A program made the translations under genes and the position numbers. A DNA stretch of 64,000 bases from Pseudoalteromonas lipolytica (lineage in GTDB: Bacteria > Pseudomonadota > Gammaproteobacteria > Enterobacterales > Alteromonadaceae): the NCBI RefSeq assembly GCF_001306915.1, contig NZ_LJTC01000010.1, positions 1 to 64,000 of the forward strand. The letters run 5' to 3'. Under the pieces are notes generated by a model. The model had not been told where the DNA came from and made no database searches. It worked only from the letters and a program-made list of their open reading frames with translations. This document shows, piece by piece, positions 34,842-43,136 of the stretch. Position 1 is the first letter of the stretch. Each line of letters opens with the position of its first letter.

Positions 34842-36023
34842 ATGACTACTGAAGCCGTTGTTATTGTTGCCGCAAAACGTACCCCTATGGGTGGTTTTAT
34901 GGGCGCACTAAGTGGTGCACACGCAACTGATTTAGGTGCTACAGCTATTAAAAGTAGCTTAGAGCAAGCCGGTTTATCTGCCGATAAGATTGACGAAGTG
35001 ATCATGGGCTGTGTATTACCAGCTGGTCTTGGTCAAGCACCTGCTCGCCAAGCAATGTTAAAAGCAGGCCTTAATCAAGGTACTGGCGCAACAACAATCA
35101 ACAAAGTATGTGGCTCTGGCTTAAAGGCTGCAATGTTTGCCCATGACTTAATTAAATCAGGCTCTATCAACTCAGCGGTTGCTGGTGGCATGGAAAGCAT
35201 GAGTAATGCCCCTTATATGTTACCAAATGCACGTTCAGGTATGCGTATGGGTCATGGTGAAGTAAAAGATCACATGATGTGTGATGGCCTTGAAGATGCT
35301 TACGACAATAAAGCAATGGGTTGTTTTGCACAAGACACTGCTGATCAGTATTCAATTGGTCGTGAACAAATGGATAACTTTGCGCTTAGCTCACTAACTA
35401 AAGCGAATAGTGCGATTGAAACCGGCGCATTTGCAAACGAGATTGCCGCGCACACTATTTCTACACGCAAAGGTGATGTGACCGTTGCGATTGATGAGCA
35501 ACCAGGCAATGCACGTCCTGATAAAATCCCGGGTTTACGTCCTGCATTCAAAAAAGACGGTACGATTACAGCTGCAAACTCGTCATCAATTTCTGATGGT
35601 GCAGCAGCGCTTGTGTTAATGCGTGAATCAGATGCTAAAGCACAAGGTTTAACACCACTGTGTCGTATTGTTGCTCACAGCACACATTCTCAAGCCCCAA
35701 GCGAATTTACTTTAGCACCTGTTGGCGCAATGCAATCGCTTTTAGAAAAAGCCGGTTGGTCTGTTAATGATGTTGATTTATGGGAAATCAACGAAGCGTT
35801 TGCCATGGTGACTATGCTTGCAATTAACGAGTTAAAACTTGATGAAAGCAAAGTAAACGTAAACGGCGGTGCCTGTGCACTTGGTCACCCTATTGGTGCA
35901 AGCGGCGCGCGTATCTTAGTTACCTTAATTCATGCATTAAAGAATCGAGGTCTTAGCAAAGGTGTTGCCTCACTGTGTATCGGTGGTGGTGAAGCTGTTG
36001 CTATGGCAGTTGAAGCTATTTAA
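34842..36023 (+). CDS. Acetyl-CoA C-acyltransferase (thiolase)
   Basis: Starting at the ATG at 34842, six bases after TGGAG, gives 393 residues; the frame is open from 34812 but without a binding site. The nucleophile cysteine is in NKVCGSGLKAAM (near residue 90), and the C-terminal catalytic His/Cys region is NGGACALGHPIGASGAR. It cleaves 2-methylacetoacetyl-CoA or acetoacetyl-CoA to acetyl-CoA plus propionyl- or acetyl-CoA. As first gene of the LiuR-linked plus-strand operon, it probably finishes isoleucine breakdown and also uses acetoacetyl-CoA from leucine. Confidence 0.93.
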   Translation: MTTEAVVIVAAKRTPMGGFMGALSGAHATDLGATAIKSSLEQAGLSADKIDEVIMGCVLPAGLGQAPARQAMLKAGLNQGTGATTINKVCGSGLKAAMFAHDLIKSGSINSAVAGGMESMSNAPYMLPNARSGMRMGHGEVKDHMMCDGLEDAYDNKAMGCFAQDTADQYSIGREQMDNFALSSLTKANSAIETGAFANEIAAHTISTRKGDVTVAIDEQPGNARPDKIPGLRPAFKKDGTITAANSSSISDGAAALVLMRESDAKAQGLTPLCRIVAHSTHSQAPSEFTLAPVGAMQSLLEKAGWSVNDVDLWEINEAFAMVTMLAINELKLDESKVNVNGGACALGHPIGASGARILVTLIHALKNRGLSKGVASLCIGGGEAVAMAVEAI

Positions 36024-36049
36024 TCGCTTTAGAATTTTAATCTCTCACA

Positions 36050-36084
36050 GCCGCAACGTATTTTAAAAACTATCATGTTGCGGC
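36050..36084 (+). other. Intercistronic hairpin, thiolase-mmsA
   Basis: GCCGCAAC (36050-36057) pairs with GTTGCGGC (36077-36084). It is followed by CTCTTTA, not a clean T-run, so it may stabilise the upstream mRNA or attenuate transcription rather than fully terminate. Confidence 0.5.
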
Positions 36085-36114
36085 CTCTTTATACCCACTG
36101 GGGAGGAGTGCCTC

Positions 36115-37605
36115 ATGCACCAAGTACCTTTATTTATCAACGGCGAATTTACCCAATCAAGTTCAACGCAGTTGATTGATGTTATCAATCCTGCAAACCA
36201 AGAAGTGTTAGCTCAAGTTCCGTGTGCAACGGATGCTGAAATGGATGCAGCCATTGCCTCTGCAAAAGAAACATTTAAAACATGGAAAGAAGTGCCTATT
36301 TCTGAGCGTGCGCGCATTATGATGAAATACGCTGCACTACTAAAAGAAAACCATGACGAGCTTGCGACGATTATTTGTCATGAGCTGGGTAAAACATTTG
36401 AAGATGCCAAAGGCGATGTTTGGCGTGGTATTGAAGTTGTTGAGCAAGCAGCAAACGCTCCATCACTAATGATGGGCGAAACAATGGAAAACGTAGCGCG
36501 TAAAATCGATACTTACTCTTACATGCAGCCACTGGGTGTCTGTGCGGGTATTACGCCATTTAACTTCCCTGCGATGATCCCTTTATGGATGTTCCCACTA
36601 GCTATTGTGTGTGGTAACACCTTTATTCTGAAACCATCAGAGCAAGATCCACTAACACCGATGCGTTTAGCTGAACTATTTGTTGAAGCGGGCGCGCCAA
36701 AAGGGGTGTTACAAGTTGTTCACGGTACAAAACCACAAGTTGACCGTTTATTAGAAGACCCAGCAGTACGTGCTATTTCATTTGTTGGTTCGTGTGGTGT
36801 AGGTGAATACATCTATTCAAAAGGCACAGCAAACCTTAAACGCGTACAAGCTTGTGTAGGTGCAAAAAACCACATGGTTATTATGCCAGATGCCAGTAAA
36901 TCGCATGTTGTAAATAACTTAGTCGGTGCGTCTGTAGGTGCTGCGGGTCAGCGCTGTATGGGTATTTCGGTAGCTGTATTTGTTGGTCAAGCAAAAGACT
37001 GGGTTGATGAAATTAAAGCTGGCTTTGAAAACGTACGCCCAGGTGTATGGGATGATGCCAACGCGGCTTACGGCCCACAAACATCAAAAGCTGCTAAAGA
37101 CCGTATTTTATCACTTATCGCAAGTGGTAAAGAACAAGGTGCAACGTGCTTAATTGATGGCTCTGACTTTACTGTTGAAGGTTACGAGCAAGGTAACTGG
37201 GTTGGTCCAACGCTATTTACTGATGTAACCACCGAGATGGATTTATACAAAGAAGAGATCTTTGGTCCTGTATTGGCTTGTATGTTCGTAGATACTCTTG
37301 AAGAGGCGATTGAGCTTATCAATAACTCGCCTTACGGTAACGGTACTTCGTTATTCACATCAAGCGGCGCTGCTGCACGTAAATTCCAACATGAAATTGA
37401 AGTAGGTCAAGTTGGTATCAACGTGCCAATTCCTGTGCCACTACCGTTTTTCTCTTTCACAGGTTGGAAAGGCTCATTCTACGGTGATCAACACACCTAT
37501 GGTAAGCAAGGTATTCGTTTTTACACAGAAACGAAAACAATTACTTCACGTTGGTTCGAGGATGATATCGCCTCAGGTCCGAACATGAGTATCAACCTTA
37601 AATAA
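36115..37605 (+). CDS. mmsA: CoA-acylating methylmalonate-semialdehyde dehydrogenase
   Basis: The 496-residue enzyme converts methylmalonate semialdehyde to propionyl-CoA with NAD and CoA. Family-specific features are [19 protein letters not shown] (near residue 141) and [11 protein letters not shown] with the catalytic cysteine (near 286). Ordinary aldehyde dehydrogenases have GQxC at this point, and the CMG form is typical of MmsA. GGGGAGG-like sequence precedes the ATG. It is the last step of valine breakdown, joined to mmsB and the hydrolase in the same operon. Confidence 0.95.
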   Translation: MHQVPLFINGEFTQSSSTQLIDVINPANQEVLAQVPCATDAEMDAAIASAKETFKTWKEVPISERARIMMKYAALLKENHDELATIICHELGKTFEDAKGDVWRGIEVVEQAANAPSLMMGETMENVARKIDTYSYMQPLGVCAGITPFNFPAMIPLWMFPLAIVCGNTFILKPSEQDPLTPMRLAELFVEAGAPKGVLQVVHGTKPQVDRLLEDPAVRAISFVGSCGVGEYIYSKGTANLKRVQACVGAKNHMVIMPDASKSHVVNNLVGASVGAAGQRCMGISVAVFVGQAKDWVDEIKAGFENVRPGVWDDANAAYGPQTSKAAKDRILSLIASGKEQGATCLIDGSDFTVEGYEQGNWVGPTLFTDVTTEMDLYKEEIFGPVLACMFVDTLEEAIELINNSPYGNGTSLFTSSGAAARKFQHEIEVGQVGINVPIPVPLPFFSFTGWKGSFYGDQHTYGKQGIRFYTETKTITSRWFEDDIASGPNMSINLK

Positions 37606-37624
37606 GCCGTAATTAATTTACTGC

Positions 37625-37646
37625 TGAGCGAGCACATGCTCGCTCA
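37625..37646 (+). other. Intercistronic hairpin, mmsA-acyl-CoA dehydrogenase
   Basis: TGAGCGAGCA (37625-37634) and TGCTCGCTCA (37637-37646) are perfectly complementary with two bases between them. There is no T-run, so I read it as an RNA-processing or stability element within the operon. Confidence 0.5.
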
Positions 37647-37715
37647 AAGAACACACATTTAAACGACAACAATCGTTATTCACACAAGAATAAGACAACA
37701 AAATAGAGGTCTACT

Positions 37716-38873
37716 ATGGACTTTAATTTAACCGAAGATCAGCAAGCATTTGCTGAAACAGCCCGTCAGTTTGCAGAGTCTGAACTTGCTCCACATGCTG
37801 CTAAGTGGGACCAAGAACACATTTTTCCTAAAGACTCCATTAAAGCAGCCGGTGAGCTAGGCTTTTGTGGTTTATATACCCCTGAAGAAGCGGGCGGCTT
37901 AGGTTTATCTCGCCTAGATTCAAGCATTATCTTTGAGCAGCTTGCCATGGGTTGTACCGCAACAACCGCTATGTTGACCATTCATAATATGGCAACCTGG
38001 ATGATTGCAAGCTTTGGTACTGAGGAAGTAAAAGCTCAATACTGTGAACAATTAGTAATGGGTGAGTTACTTGCGTCTTACTGTTTAACAGAGCCTGGCT
38101 CTGGCTCTGATGCGGCATCGCTAAAAACCAAAGCGGTTAAAGAGGGCGATGAGTATGTGATCTCAGGCTCTAAGATGTTTATCTCGGGTGCTGGTGAAAC
38201 TGATTTACTTGTAGTTATGGCGCGCACTGGTGGTGAAGGCGCTGCCGGTATTTCGGCATTTGTTGTGCCAGCTGACGCAGCAGGTATCGAATACGGTAAA
38301 GCTGAAGAAAAAATGGGCTGGAATGCACAGCCTACACGTTTAATTAGCTTCGAAGGTGTCAGAATTCCTGCGGCTAACTTATTAGGTCAAGAAGGCGAAG
38401 GCTTTAAGTTTGCAATGCAAGGCTTAGACGGTGGTCGTATTAATATTGCTACCTGTTCATTAGGTACAGCACAAGCAGCTCTTAATACTGCGCGCGAATA
38501 CCTAAAAGAACGTGAGCAATTTGGTAAGCCTTTAGCTGCTTTCCAAGCACTGCAATTTAAGATTGCTGATATGAACACCGAGCTTGTTGCCGCTCGTCAA
38601 ATGGTACGCTTAGCCGCATTTAAACTAGATACCGGTGACAGCGAAAAAACCACCTACTGCGCGATGGCAAAACGTTTTGCTACAGATGTTGGTTTTAAAG
38701 TCTGTGACGACGCACTACAAATTCACGGCGGTTACGGTTACATCAAAGAATACCCATTAGAGCGTCATTTCAGAGACGTCCGTGTGCATCAAATTCTTGA
38801 AGGCACAAATGAAATTATGCGTGTGATTATCGCACGTCGTATCTTAGCTGAGTCAGCTGGCGACATTCTATAA
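37716..38873 (+). CDS. Acyl-CoA dehydrogenase, probable isobutyryl-CoA dehydrogenase
   Basis: The 385-residue flavoprotein has the general family blocks YCLTEPGSGSDAASLKT and QIHGGYGYIKEYP, and the catalytic glutamate in LEGTNEIMR near the C-terminus, the usual acyl-CoA dehydrogenase position, unlike the liuA product. Placed between mmsA and the hydratase, it most likely oxidises isobutyryl-CoA to methacrylyl-CoA (valine) and perhaps 2-methylbutyryl-CoA (isoleucine). Its ribosome binding site (TAGAGG) is good. It lies 10 bases before the hydratase gene. Confidence 0.88.
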   Translation: MDFNLTEDQQAFAETARQFAESELAPHAAKWDQEHIFPKDSIKAAGELGFCGLYTPEEAGGLGLSRLDSSIIFEQLAMGCTATTAMLTIHNMATWMIASFGTEEVKAQYCEQLVMGELLASYCLTEPGSGSDAASLKTKAVKEGDEYVISGSKMFISGAGETDLLVVMARTGGEGAAGISAFVVPADAAGIEYGKAEEKMGWNAQPTRLISFEGVRIPAANLLGQEGEGFKFAMQGLDGGRINIATCSLGTAQAALNTAREYLKEREQFGKPLAAFQALQFKIADMNTELVAARQMVRLAAFKLDTGDSEKTTYCAMAKRFATDVGFKVCDDALQIHGGYGYIKEYPLERHFRDVRVHQILEGTNEIMRVIIARRILAESAGDIL

Positions 38874-38883
38874 GGAGCAACCT

Positions 38884-39663
38884 ATGTCTAATCCATCGAT
38901 TGATTTAAATATTGAAGGTAACGTAGCGGTTTTAACTATGAATAACCCGCCAGCGAATACCTGGACACAAGATACATTAACCGCGCTTAAAGACACTGTA
39001 ACTGAGCTAAATGCTAACAAAAATGTCTATGCATTAGTGATTACAGGCCAAGGTGAAAAGTTCTTTAGTGCAGGTGCTGATTTAAACGTGTTTGCCAGCG
39101 GTGACAAAGGCGTTGCTGCCACTATGTCAAAAGTGTTTGGTGATGCATTTGAAGCATTAACCAATTTCCGTGGTGTATCAATCGCGGCAATTAATGGTTA
39201 TGCCATGGGTGGTGGTCTTGAAGTGGCTCTTGCTTGTGATATTCGTATAGCTGAAGAGCAAGCTCAAATGGCACTGCCTGAAGCGAAAGTTGGCTTACTG
39301 CCTTGTGCTGGCGGTACGCAAAACCTTGCGTGGCTTGTTGGTGAGGGCTGGGCAAAACGCATGATCTTATGTGGCGAGCGCCTAAAAGCAGACAAAGCTC
39401 GCGAAATTGGCCTTGTTGAAGAAGTTGTTGGCACTGGTGAGAGCTTAGCTGCAGCAATGAAACTTGCTAACCAAGTTGGCGAGCAAAGCCCAGTTGCTGT
39501 GACGGCATGTAAAGAGCTTATTCAAAAAGGTCGCACACAACCTATGGCTCATGCGTTGCCATTAGAGCGTGAGTTATTTGTACAATTGTTTGATACGAAA
39601 GACCAAAAAGAAGGCGTGAATGCGTTCTTAGAAAAGCGTAAAGCAAATTGGGTAAATGGCTAA
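38884..39663 (+). CDS. Enoyl-CoA hydratase, probable methacrylyl-CoA hydratase
   Basis: The 259-residue crotonase-fold protein carries the oxyanion-hole segments FFSAGADLNVF and GYAMGGGLEVALACDIRIA, and the catalytic glutamates near ALPEAKVGLLPCAGG. It should hydrate methacrylyl-CoA to 3-hydroxyisobutyryl-CoA and possibly tiglyl-CoA for isoleucine. AAGGAG precedes the start. Its stop overlaps the ATG of the next gene by one base (TAATG). Confidence 0.9.
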   Translation: MSNPSIDLNIEGNVAVLTMNNPPANTWTQDTLTALKDTVTELNANKNVYALVITGQGEKFFSAGADLNVFASGDKGVAATMSKVFGDAFEALTNFRGVSIAAINGYAMGGGLEVALACDIRIAEEQAQMALPEAKVGLLPCAGGTQNLAWLVGEGWAKRMILCGERLKADKAREIGLVEEVVGTGESLAAAMKLANQVGEQSPVAVTACKELIQKGRTQPMAHALPLERELFVQLFDTKDQKEGVNAFLEKRKANWVNG

Positions 39664-40805
39664 TGACTAACGTAACACTACTAAATCATCAAGATGCGCC
39701 TGTGGTGTTTGAAACTGCAGAGGCCGAGAGTGGCCTTATTGCAATTGCGACACTCAATGCACCTAAGTCGTTAAACGCTTTAAATTACGACATGATCCAA
39801 CTGCTTGAGCCTCAGCTTAGAAAATGGGCTGACGATGACGCCGTTGCCATGGTCATTCTAAAAGGGGCTGGCGAAAAAGCATTTTGTGCCGGTGGCGATG
39901 TAGTAAGCCTGCATAAAGCAATGAGCACAGGTGAGCCAGCTAACTACATTGAAGACTTTTTTACCCTTGAGTACAAATTAGACTATCTAATTCACTGCTA
40001 TGAAAAGCCAATATTACTTTGGGGTAATGGCATTGTTATGGGTGGCGGCCTTGGCTTAATGGCTGGGGCGAGTCACCGAGTGGTAACAGAAACATCGTGT
40101 ATTGCAATGCCTGAGCTAACCATTGGTTTATACCCAGATGTGGGGGGCAGTTATTTCTTACATAAAATGCCTGAGCAAGTGGGTCTATTCTTAGGGTTAA
40201 CTGCGGCGTCTATCAATGCTGAAGATGCCTTGTTTGTTAATCTTGCAGATCACTATGCAACAGCAGATAAATATGACGCTATTTTAACGGCTATCACCGC
40301 TGAAAAGTGGGGCAAAACAGCCTCATTAAACCACGAAAAGCTGACAAATATTCTAATCTCTATTGATAATATTTCAGGCCGTGTTCCTAAAGGCAATGTA
40401 AAAGATAACTTACCGGTTATTCAAAAGCTGGCTGAGTTTGATTCATTGCAGGGGAAAATTGACTACATTCAAGCTTTACAAACTGAAGACAAATGGCTTA
40501 CTCGTGCGCAAAAGTCATTAGCGCATGGTTGTCCGCTTAGTTGTGCGCTGGTAGAACGTCAATTAGCTAATTCAAAAGAGATGACGTTAGCAGATTGCTT
40601 CAAAATGGAGTTAGGCATGTCGGTTCGTTGTGGCGAAGTAGGCGAGTTCCAAGAAGGCGTTCGTGCGCTACTAATCGACAAAGACGGTGCACCTAACTGG
40701 CAGTTTAAATCGATTAGCGATATCGACGAAACAGTTGTAGATAGCTTCTTTACAGCACGCTGGGATGAGCAATCTCACCCACTAAACTCATTAACGTCAT
40801 CTTAA
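39663..40805 (+). CDS. 3-hydroxyisobutyryl-CoA hydrolase
   Basis: I start at the ATG at 39663, overlapping the previous stop (TAATG); a TTG at 39648 opens the frame but has no binding site. This gives 380 residues, longer than simple hydratases and typical of the hydrolase branch of the crotonase fold. KAFCAGGDVVSLHK, GIVMGGGLGLMAGASHRV and PELTIGLYPDVGGSYF are hallmark segments. It frees 3-hydroxyisobutyrate from CoA in valine breakdown, feeding the mmsB product encoded 17 bases downstream. Confidence 0.92.
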   Translation: MTNVTLLNHQDAPVVFETAEAESGLIAIATLNAPKSLNALNYDMIQLLEPQLRKWADDDAVAMVILKGAGEKAFCAGGDVVSLHKAMSTGEPANYIEDFFTLEYKLDYLIHCYEKPILLWGNGIVMGGGLGLMAGASHRVVTETSCIAMPELTIGLYPDVGGSYFLHKMPEQVGLFLGLTAASINAEDALFVNLADHYATADKYDAILTAITAEKWGKTASLNHEKLTNILISIDNISGRVPKGNVKDNLPVIQKLAEFDSLQGKIDYIQALQTEDKWLTRAQKSLAHGCPLSCALVERQLANSKEMTLADCFKMELGMSVRCGEVGEFQEGVRALLIDKDGAPNWQFKSISDIDETVVDSFFTARWDEQSHPLNSLTSS

Positions 40806-40822
40806 GTCCAAGGGGTAAACAA

Positions 40823-41713
40823 ATGGCTAAATTAACAATAGGATTTATTGGTTTAGGCAACATGGGTGGCCCAATGGCGGCAAACCTTGTCAATGCAGGG
40901 CATACAGTTCGTGTGTTTGACTTAAATAAAGCAGCTGTCAGTGATCTTGCCGATAAAGGTGCAATTGCTGCAAACGATGCAGCTGAGTGTGCCATTGGCG
41001 CTGATATTTTTATCAGTATGCTACCAGCAAGCAAACACGTTAAGTCTCTTTATTTAGGCGAAACAGGCCTTATCAACTTACTTGATAGCAAAACTTTAGT
41101 GATTGACTGCTCAACCATTGATGCAGAATCAGCGCGTCAAGTGGGTAGCGAGCTTGCTCAAAAAGGTATTGATTTTGTTGATGCACCAGTATCAGGTGGT
41201 GTTGCAGGTGCAACAGCGGGTACTTTAACCTTTATCGTCGGTGGTGAGCAAAGCCACTTTGAAAAAGCCAAGCTGGCTCTAGTAGATATGGGTAAAAACA
41301 TCTTCCATGCTGGTGATATTGGCGCAGGCCAAGTCGCAAAAATCTGTAACAACATGCTGCTAAGCATTTTAATGGCTGGTACTAGCGAAGCACTACAAAT
41401 GGGAATTAACAACGGGCTTGATCCAAAAGTGTTAAGTGACATTATGAGCGCAAGCTCTGGTCGTAACTGGACACTTGAGCTTTACAACCCATGCCCTGGT
41501 GTAATGGAAACGGCGCCAGCAAGTAATGATTATAAACCGGGCTTTATGGTTGATTTAATGGCGAAAGACTTAGGTCTTGCTATGGAAGCGGCTCAGCAAA
41601 GTAATTCATCTACCCCAATGGGGTCAATGGCGAAGAATCTATACACTATTCTTCAGCATCAAGGTGCGGGTAGTGATGATTTTAGTGCTATTTTTAAATT
41701 ATTCTCGAAGTAG
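40823..41713 (+). CDS. mmsB: 3-hydroxyisobutyrate dehydrogenase
   Basis: The 296-residue NAD-dependent enzyme has the Rossmann motif GFIGLGNMGGPMAANL at the N-terminus, the substrate segment DAPVSGGVAGATAGTL (near residue 117) and the catalytic lysine in GQVAKICNNMLL. It oxidises 3-hydroxyisobutyrate to methylmalonate semialdehyde, the substrate of MmsA encoded earlier in the operon. Confidence 0.95.
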   Translation: MAKLTIGFIGLGNMGGPMAANLVNAGHTVRVFDLNKAAVSDLADKGAIAANDAAECAIGADIFISMLPASKHVKSLYLGETGLINLLDSKTLVIDCSTIDAESARQVGSELAQKGIDFVDAPVSGGVAGATAGTLTFIVGGEQSHFEKAKLALVDMGKNIFHAGDIGAGQVAKICNNMLLSILMAGTSEALQMGINNGLDPKVLSDIMSASSGRNWTLELYNPCPGVMETAPASNDYKPGFMVDLMAKDLGLAMEAAQQSNSSTPMGSMAKNLYTILQHQGAGSDDFSAIFKLFSK

Positions 41714-41722
41714 GAGATTGTT

Positions 41723-42484
41723 GTGGAAATTAAAAACAACAACATCGTAATTACCGGTGGTGCGCAAGGTTTAGGCTTTGCTATGGCCGAGAAATTTGCA
41801 TCCCTTGGCGCGAACATCGCCCTTATCGATATGCAACAAGATGTACTAGATACTGCAGTATCAGCGCTTGCCAAGCATGGCACAAAAGTCATGGCGTATG
41901 CTGCTAATGTTACAGATGAAGACGCTGTAGTAGCAACGTTTAACACGATTAACAAAGACTTTGGCCATATCGGCGTGTTAATTAATAACGCAGGTATCTT
42001 ACGCGATGGTATGTTTATCAAAGCAAAAGAAGGCAAAGTGGTAGATAAAATGTCGCTGGCTCAATTTCAATCTGTGATTGATGTGAACCTAACTGGTGTA
42101 TTCTTAGCAGGACGTGAAGCTGCGAGTCACATGATTGAGTCTGGCAAAGGTGGCGTTATCGTTAATATGTCGAGTGTTGCTCGTGCAGGTAATATTGGCC
42201 AAACAAACTATGCTGCGTCTAAAGCCGGTGTTGTTGCGATGACAACGGGTTGGGCGAAAGAACTAGGTCGCTTTGGTATCCGTGTTGGTGCAATCGCACC
42301 AGGTGTTATTCGCACAGCAATGACAGATGCAATGAAACCAGAAGCAAAACAACGGATGATGGCGGTAACGCCAGTGGGTCGTTTTGGTGAAGCAGATGAA
42401 ATTGCTCAAACAGCACAATACATTGTAGAGAACGACTTTTTTACAGGTCGTGTTGTTGAAATTGATGGCGGTATCCGCCTTTAG
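41723..42484 (+). CDS. SDR dehydrogenase, probable 3-hydroxyacyl-CoA (2-methyl-3-hydroxybutyryl-CoA) dehydrogenase
   Basis: The 253-residue protein is a classical short-chain dehydrogenase: cofactor loop GGAQGLGFAMAE, NNAG motif (INNAGILRDGMF), and the catalytic Ser-Tyr-Lys in NMSSVARAGNIGQTNYAASKAG. It starts with GTG nine bases after a TAGGAG site and 9 bases after mmsB. In this operon it probably oxidises 2-methyl-3-hydroxybutyryl-CoA, linking the dehydrogenase/hydratase to the thiolase for isoleucine; a FabG-like role cannot be ruled out. Confidence 0.88.
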   Translation: MEIKNNNIVITGGAQGLGFAMAEKFASLGANIALIDMQQDVLDTAVSALAKHGTKVMAYAANVTDEDAVVATFNTINKDFGHIGVLINNAGILRDGMFIKAKEGKVVDKMSLAQFQSVIDVNLTGVFLAGREAASHMIESGKGGVIVNMSSVARAGNIGQTNYAASKAGVVAMTTGWAKELGRFGIRVGAIAPGVIRTAMTDAMKPEAKQRMMAVTPVGRFGEADEIAQTAQYIVENDFFTGRVVEIDGGIRL

Positions 42485-42519
42485 TTTGAAATGGTAACCC
42501 TTTACCCATTGAAAGTACC

Positions 42520-42549
42520 AAAACGGTAAGCATAGCTTGCCGTTTTTTT
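42520..42549 (+). terminator. Terminator of the valine/isoleucine operon
   Basis: Arms AAAACGGTAAGC (42520-42531) and GCTTGCCGTTTT (42535-42546) pair with one G-U, around a three-base loop, with T continuing to 42549. Confidence 0.9.
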
Positions 42550-42592
42550 ATTTTTAAAGTATTTTAAATTCATAATGATAAGGAGATTTGTT

Positions 42593-43081
42593 ATGAACAC
42601 TGATGGCATTACAGTATCAATGAGCAAGGGAATTAAAGCCAACTTCAAACTGGGTGAACATTTAATTGAATACTGGGGTTCTGCTTACTCAGGTAAAGAA
42701 GTTCTGAAAGTAGACGGTGAATTAATAGCAGAATCACGTAACTTTAAAACAAAATCTGTTCATGAGTTTCATGTTGATGGTAAAGCCTGCCAATTAACAA
42801 TTTCAGTGACTTTATTCAGGAAGTTTTCTTCTACCATTACATTAGAGTGTGAGGGTGAGCTAGTTCACAGTTATCAACTCACATATGGTAAAACCCGACA
42901 AATTGCTTGGTATTTAAAAGCAATCCCATTTTTATTTGCAGGGGTTTTAGGCTGGTGTTTTGCCGCTGATATTCTTACCTTATTAGAGTTGGTTATCTTT
43001 TGTTGCTTAACCTTCGCAGTATCAGAACTGGTTATGAAAGATCAAGGCTGGATCATAGAAGAGCAAAAGCCTTGTAATTAA
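42593..43081 (+). CDS. Small membrane protein of unknown function
   Basis: The ATG at 42593 follows AAGGAG (42580-42585), giving 162 residues; the frame is open from 42575, but that ATG precedes the binding site. The first 100 residues are soluble and sheet-rich (YWGSAYSGKEVLKVDGELIAESR). Two hydrophobic segments follow (IPFLFAGVLGWCFAADILTLLELV onward, about 107-148), and the tail ends KDQGWIIEEQKPCN. No family is recognised. It lies 55 bases before the kinase-like gene and probably belongs to the same unit. Confidence 0.7.
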   Translation: MNTDGITVSMSKGIKANFKLGEHLIEYWGSAYSGKEVLKVDGELIAESRNFKTKSVHEFHVDGKACQLTISVTLFRKFSSTITLECEGELVHSYQLTYGKTRQIAWYLKAIPFLFAGVLGWCFAADILTLLELVIFCCLTFAVSELVMKDQGWIIEEQKPCN

Positions 43082-43136
43082 CTGCCTAGCATTCAATAAT
43101 TAAGCGGTTAAAAGCCGCTTAACTTTGAGAGATGCA

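Noticed and set aside
39191-39457. 88-codon minus-strand frame under the enoyl-CoA hydratase gene
   Set aside because: Antisense shadow of a strongly supported gene.
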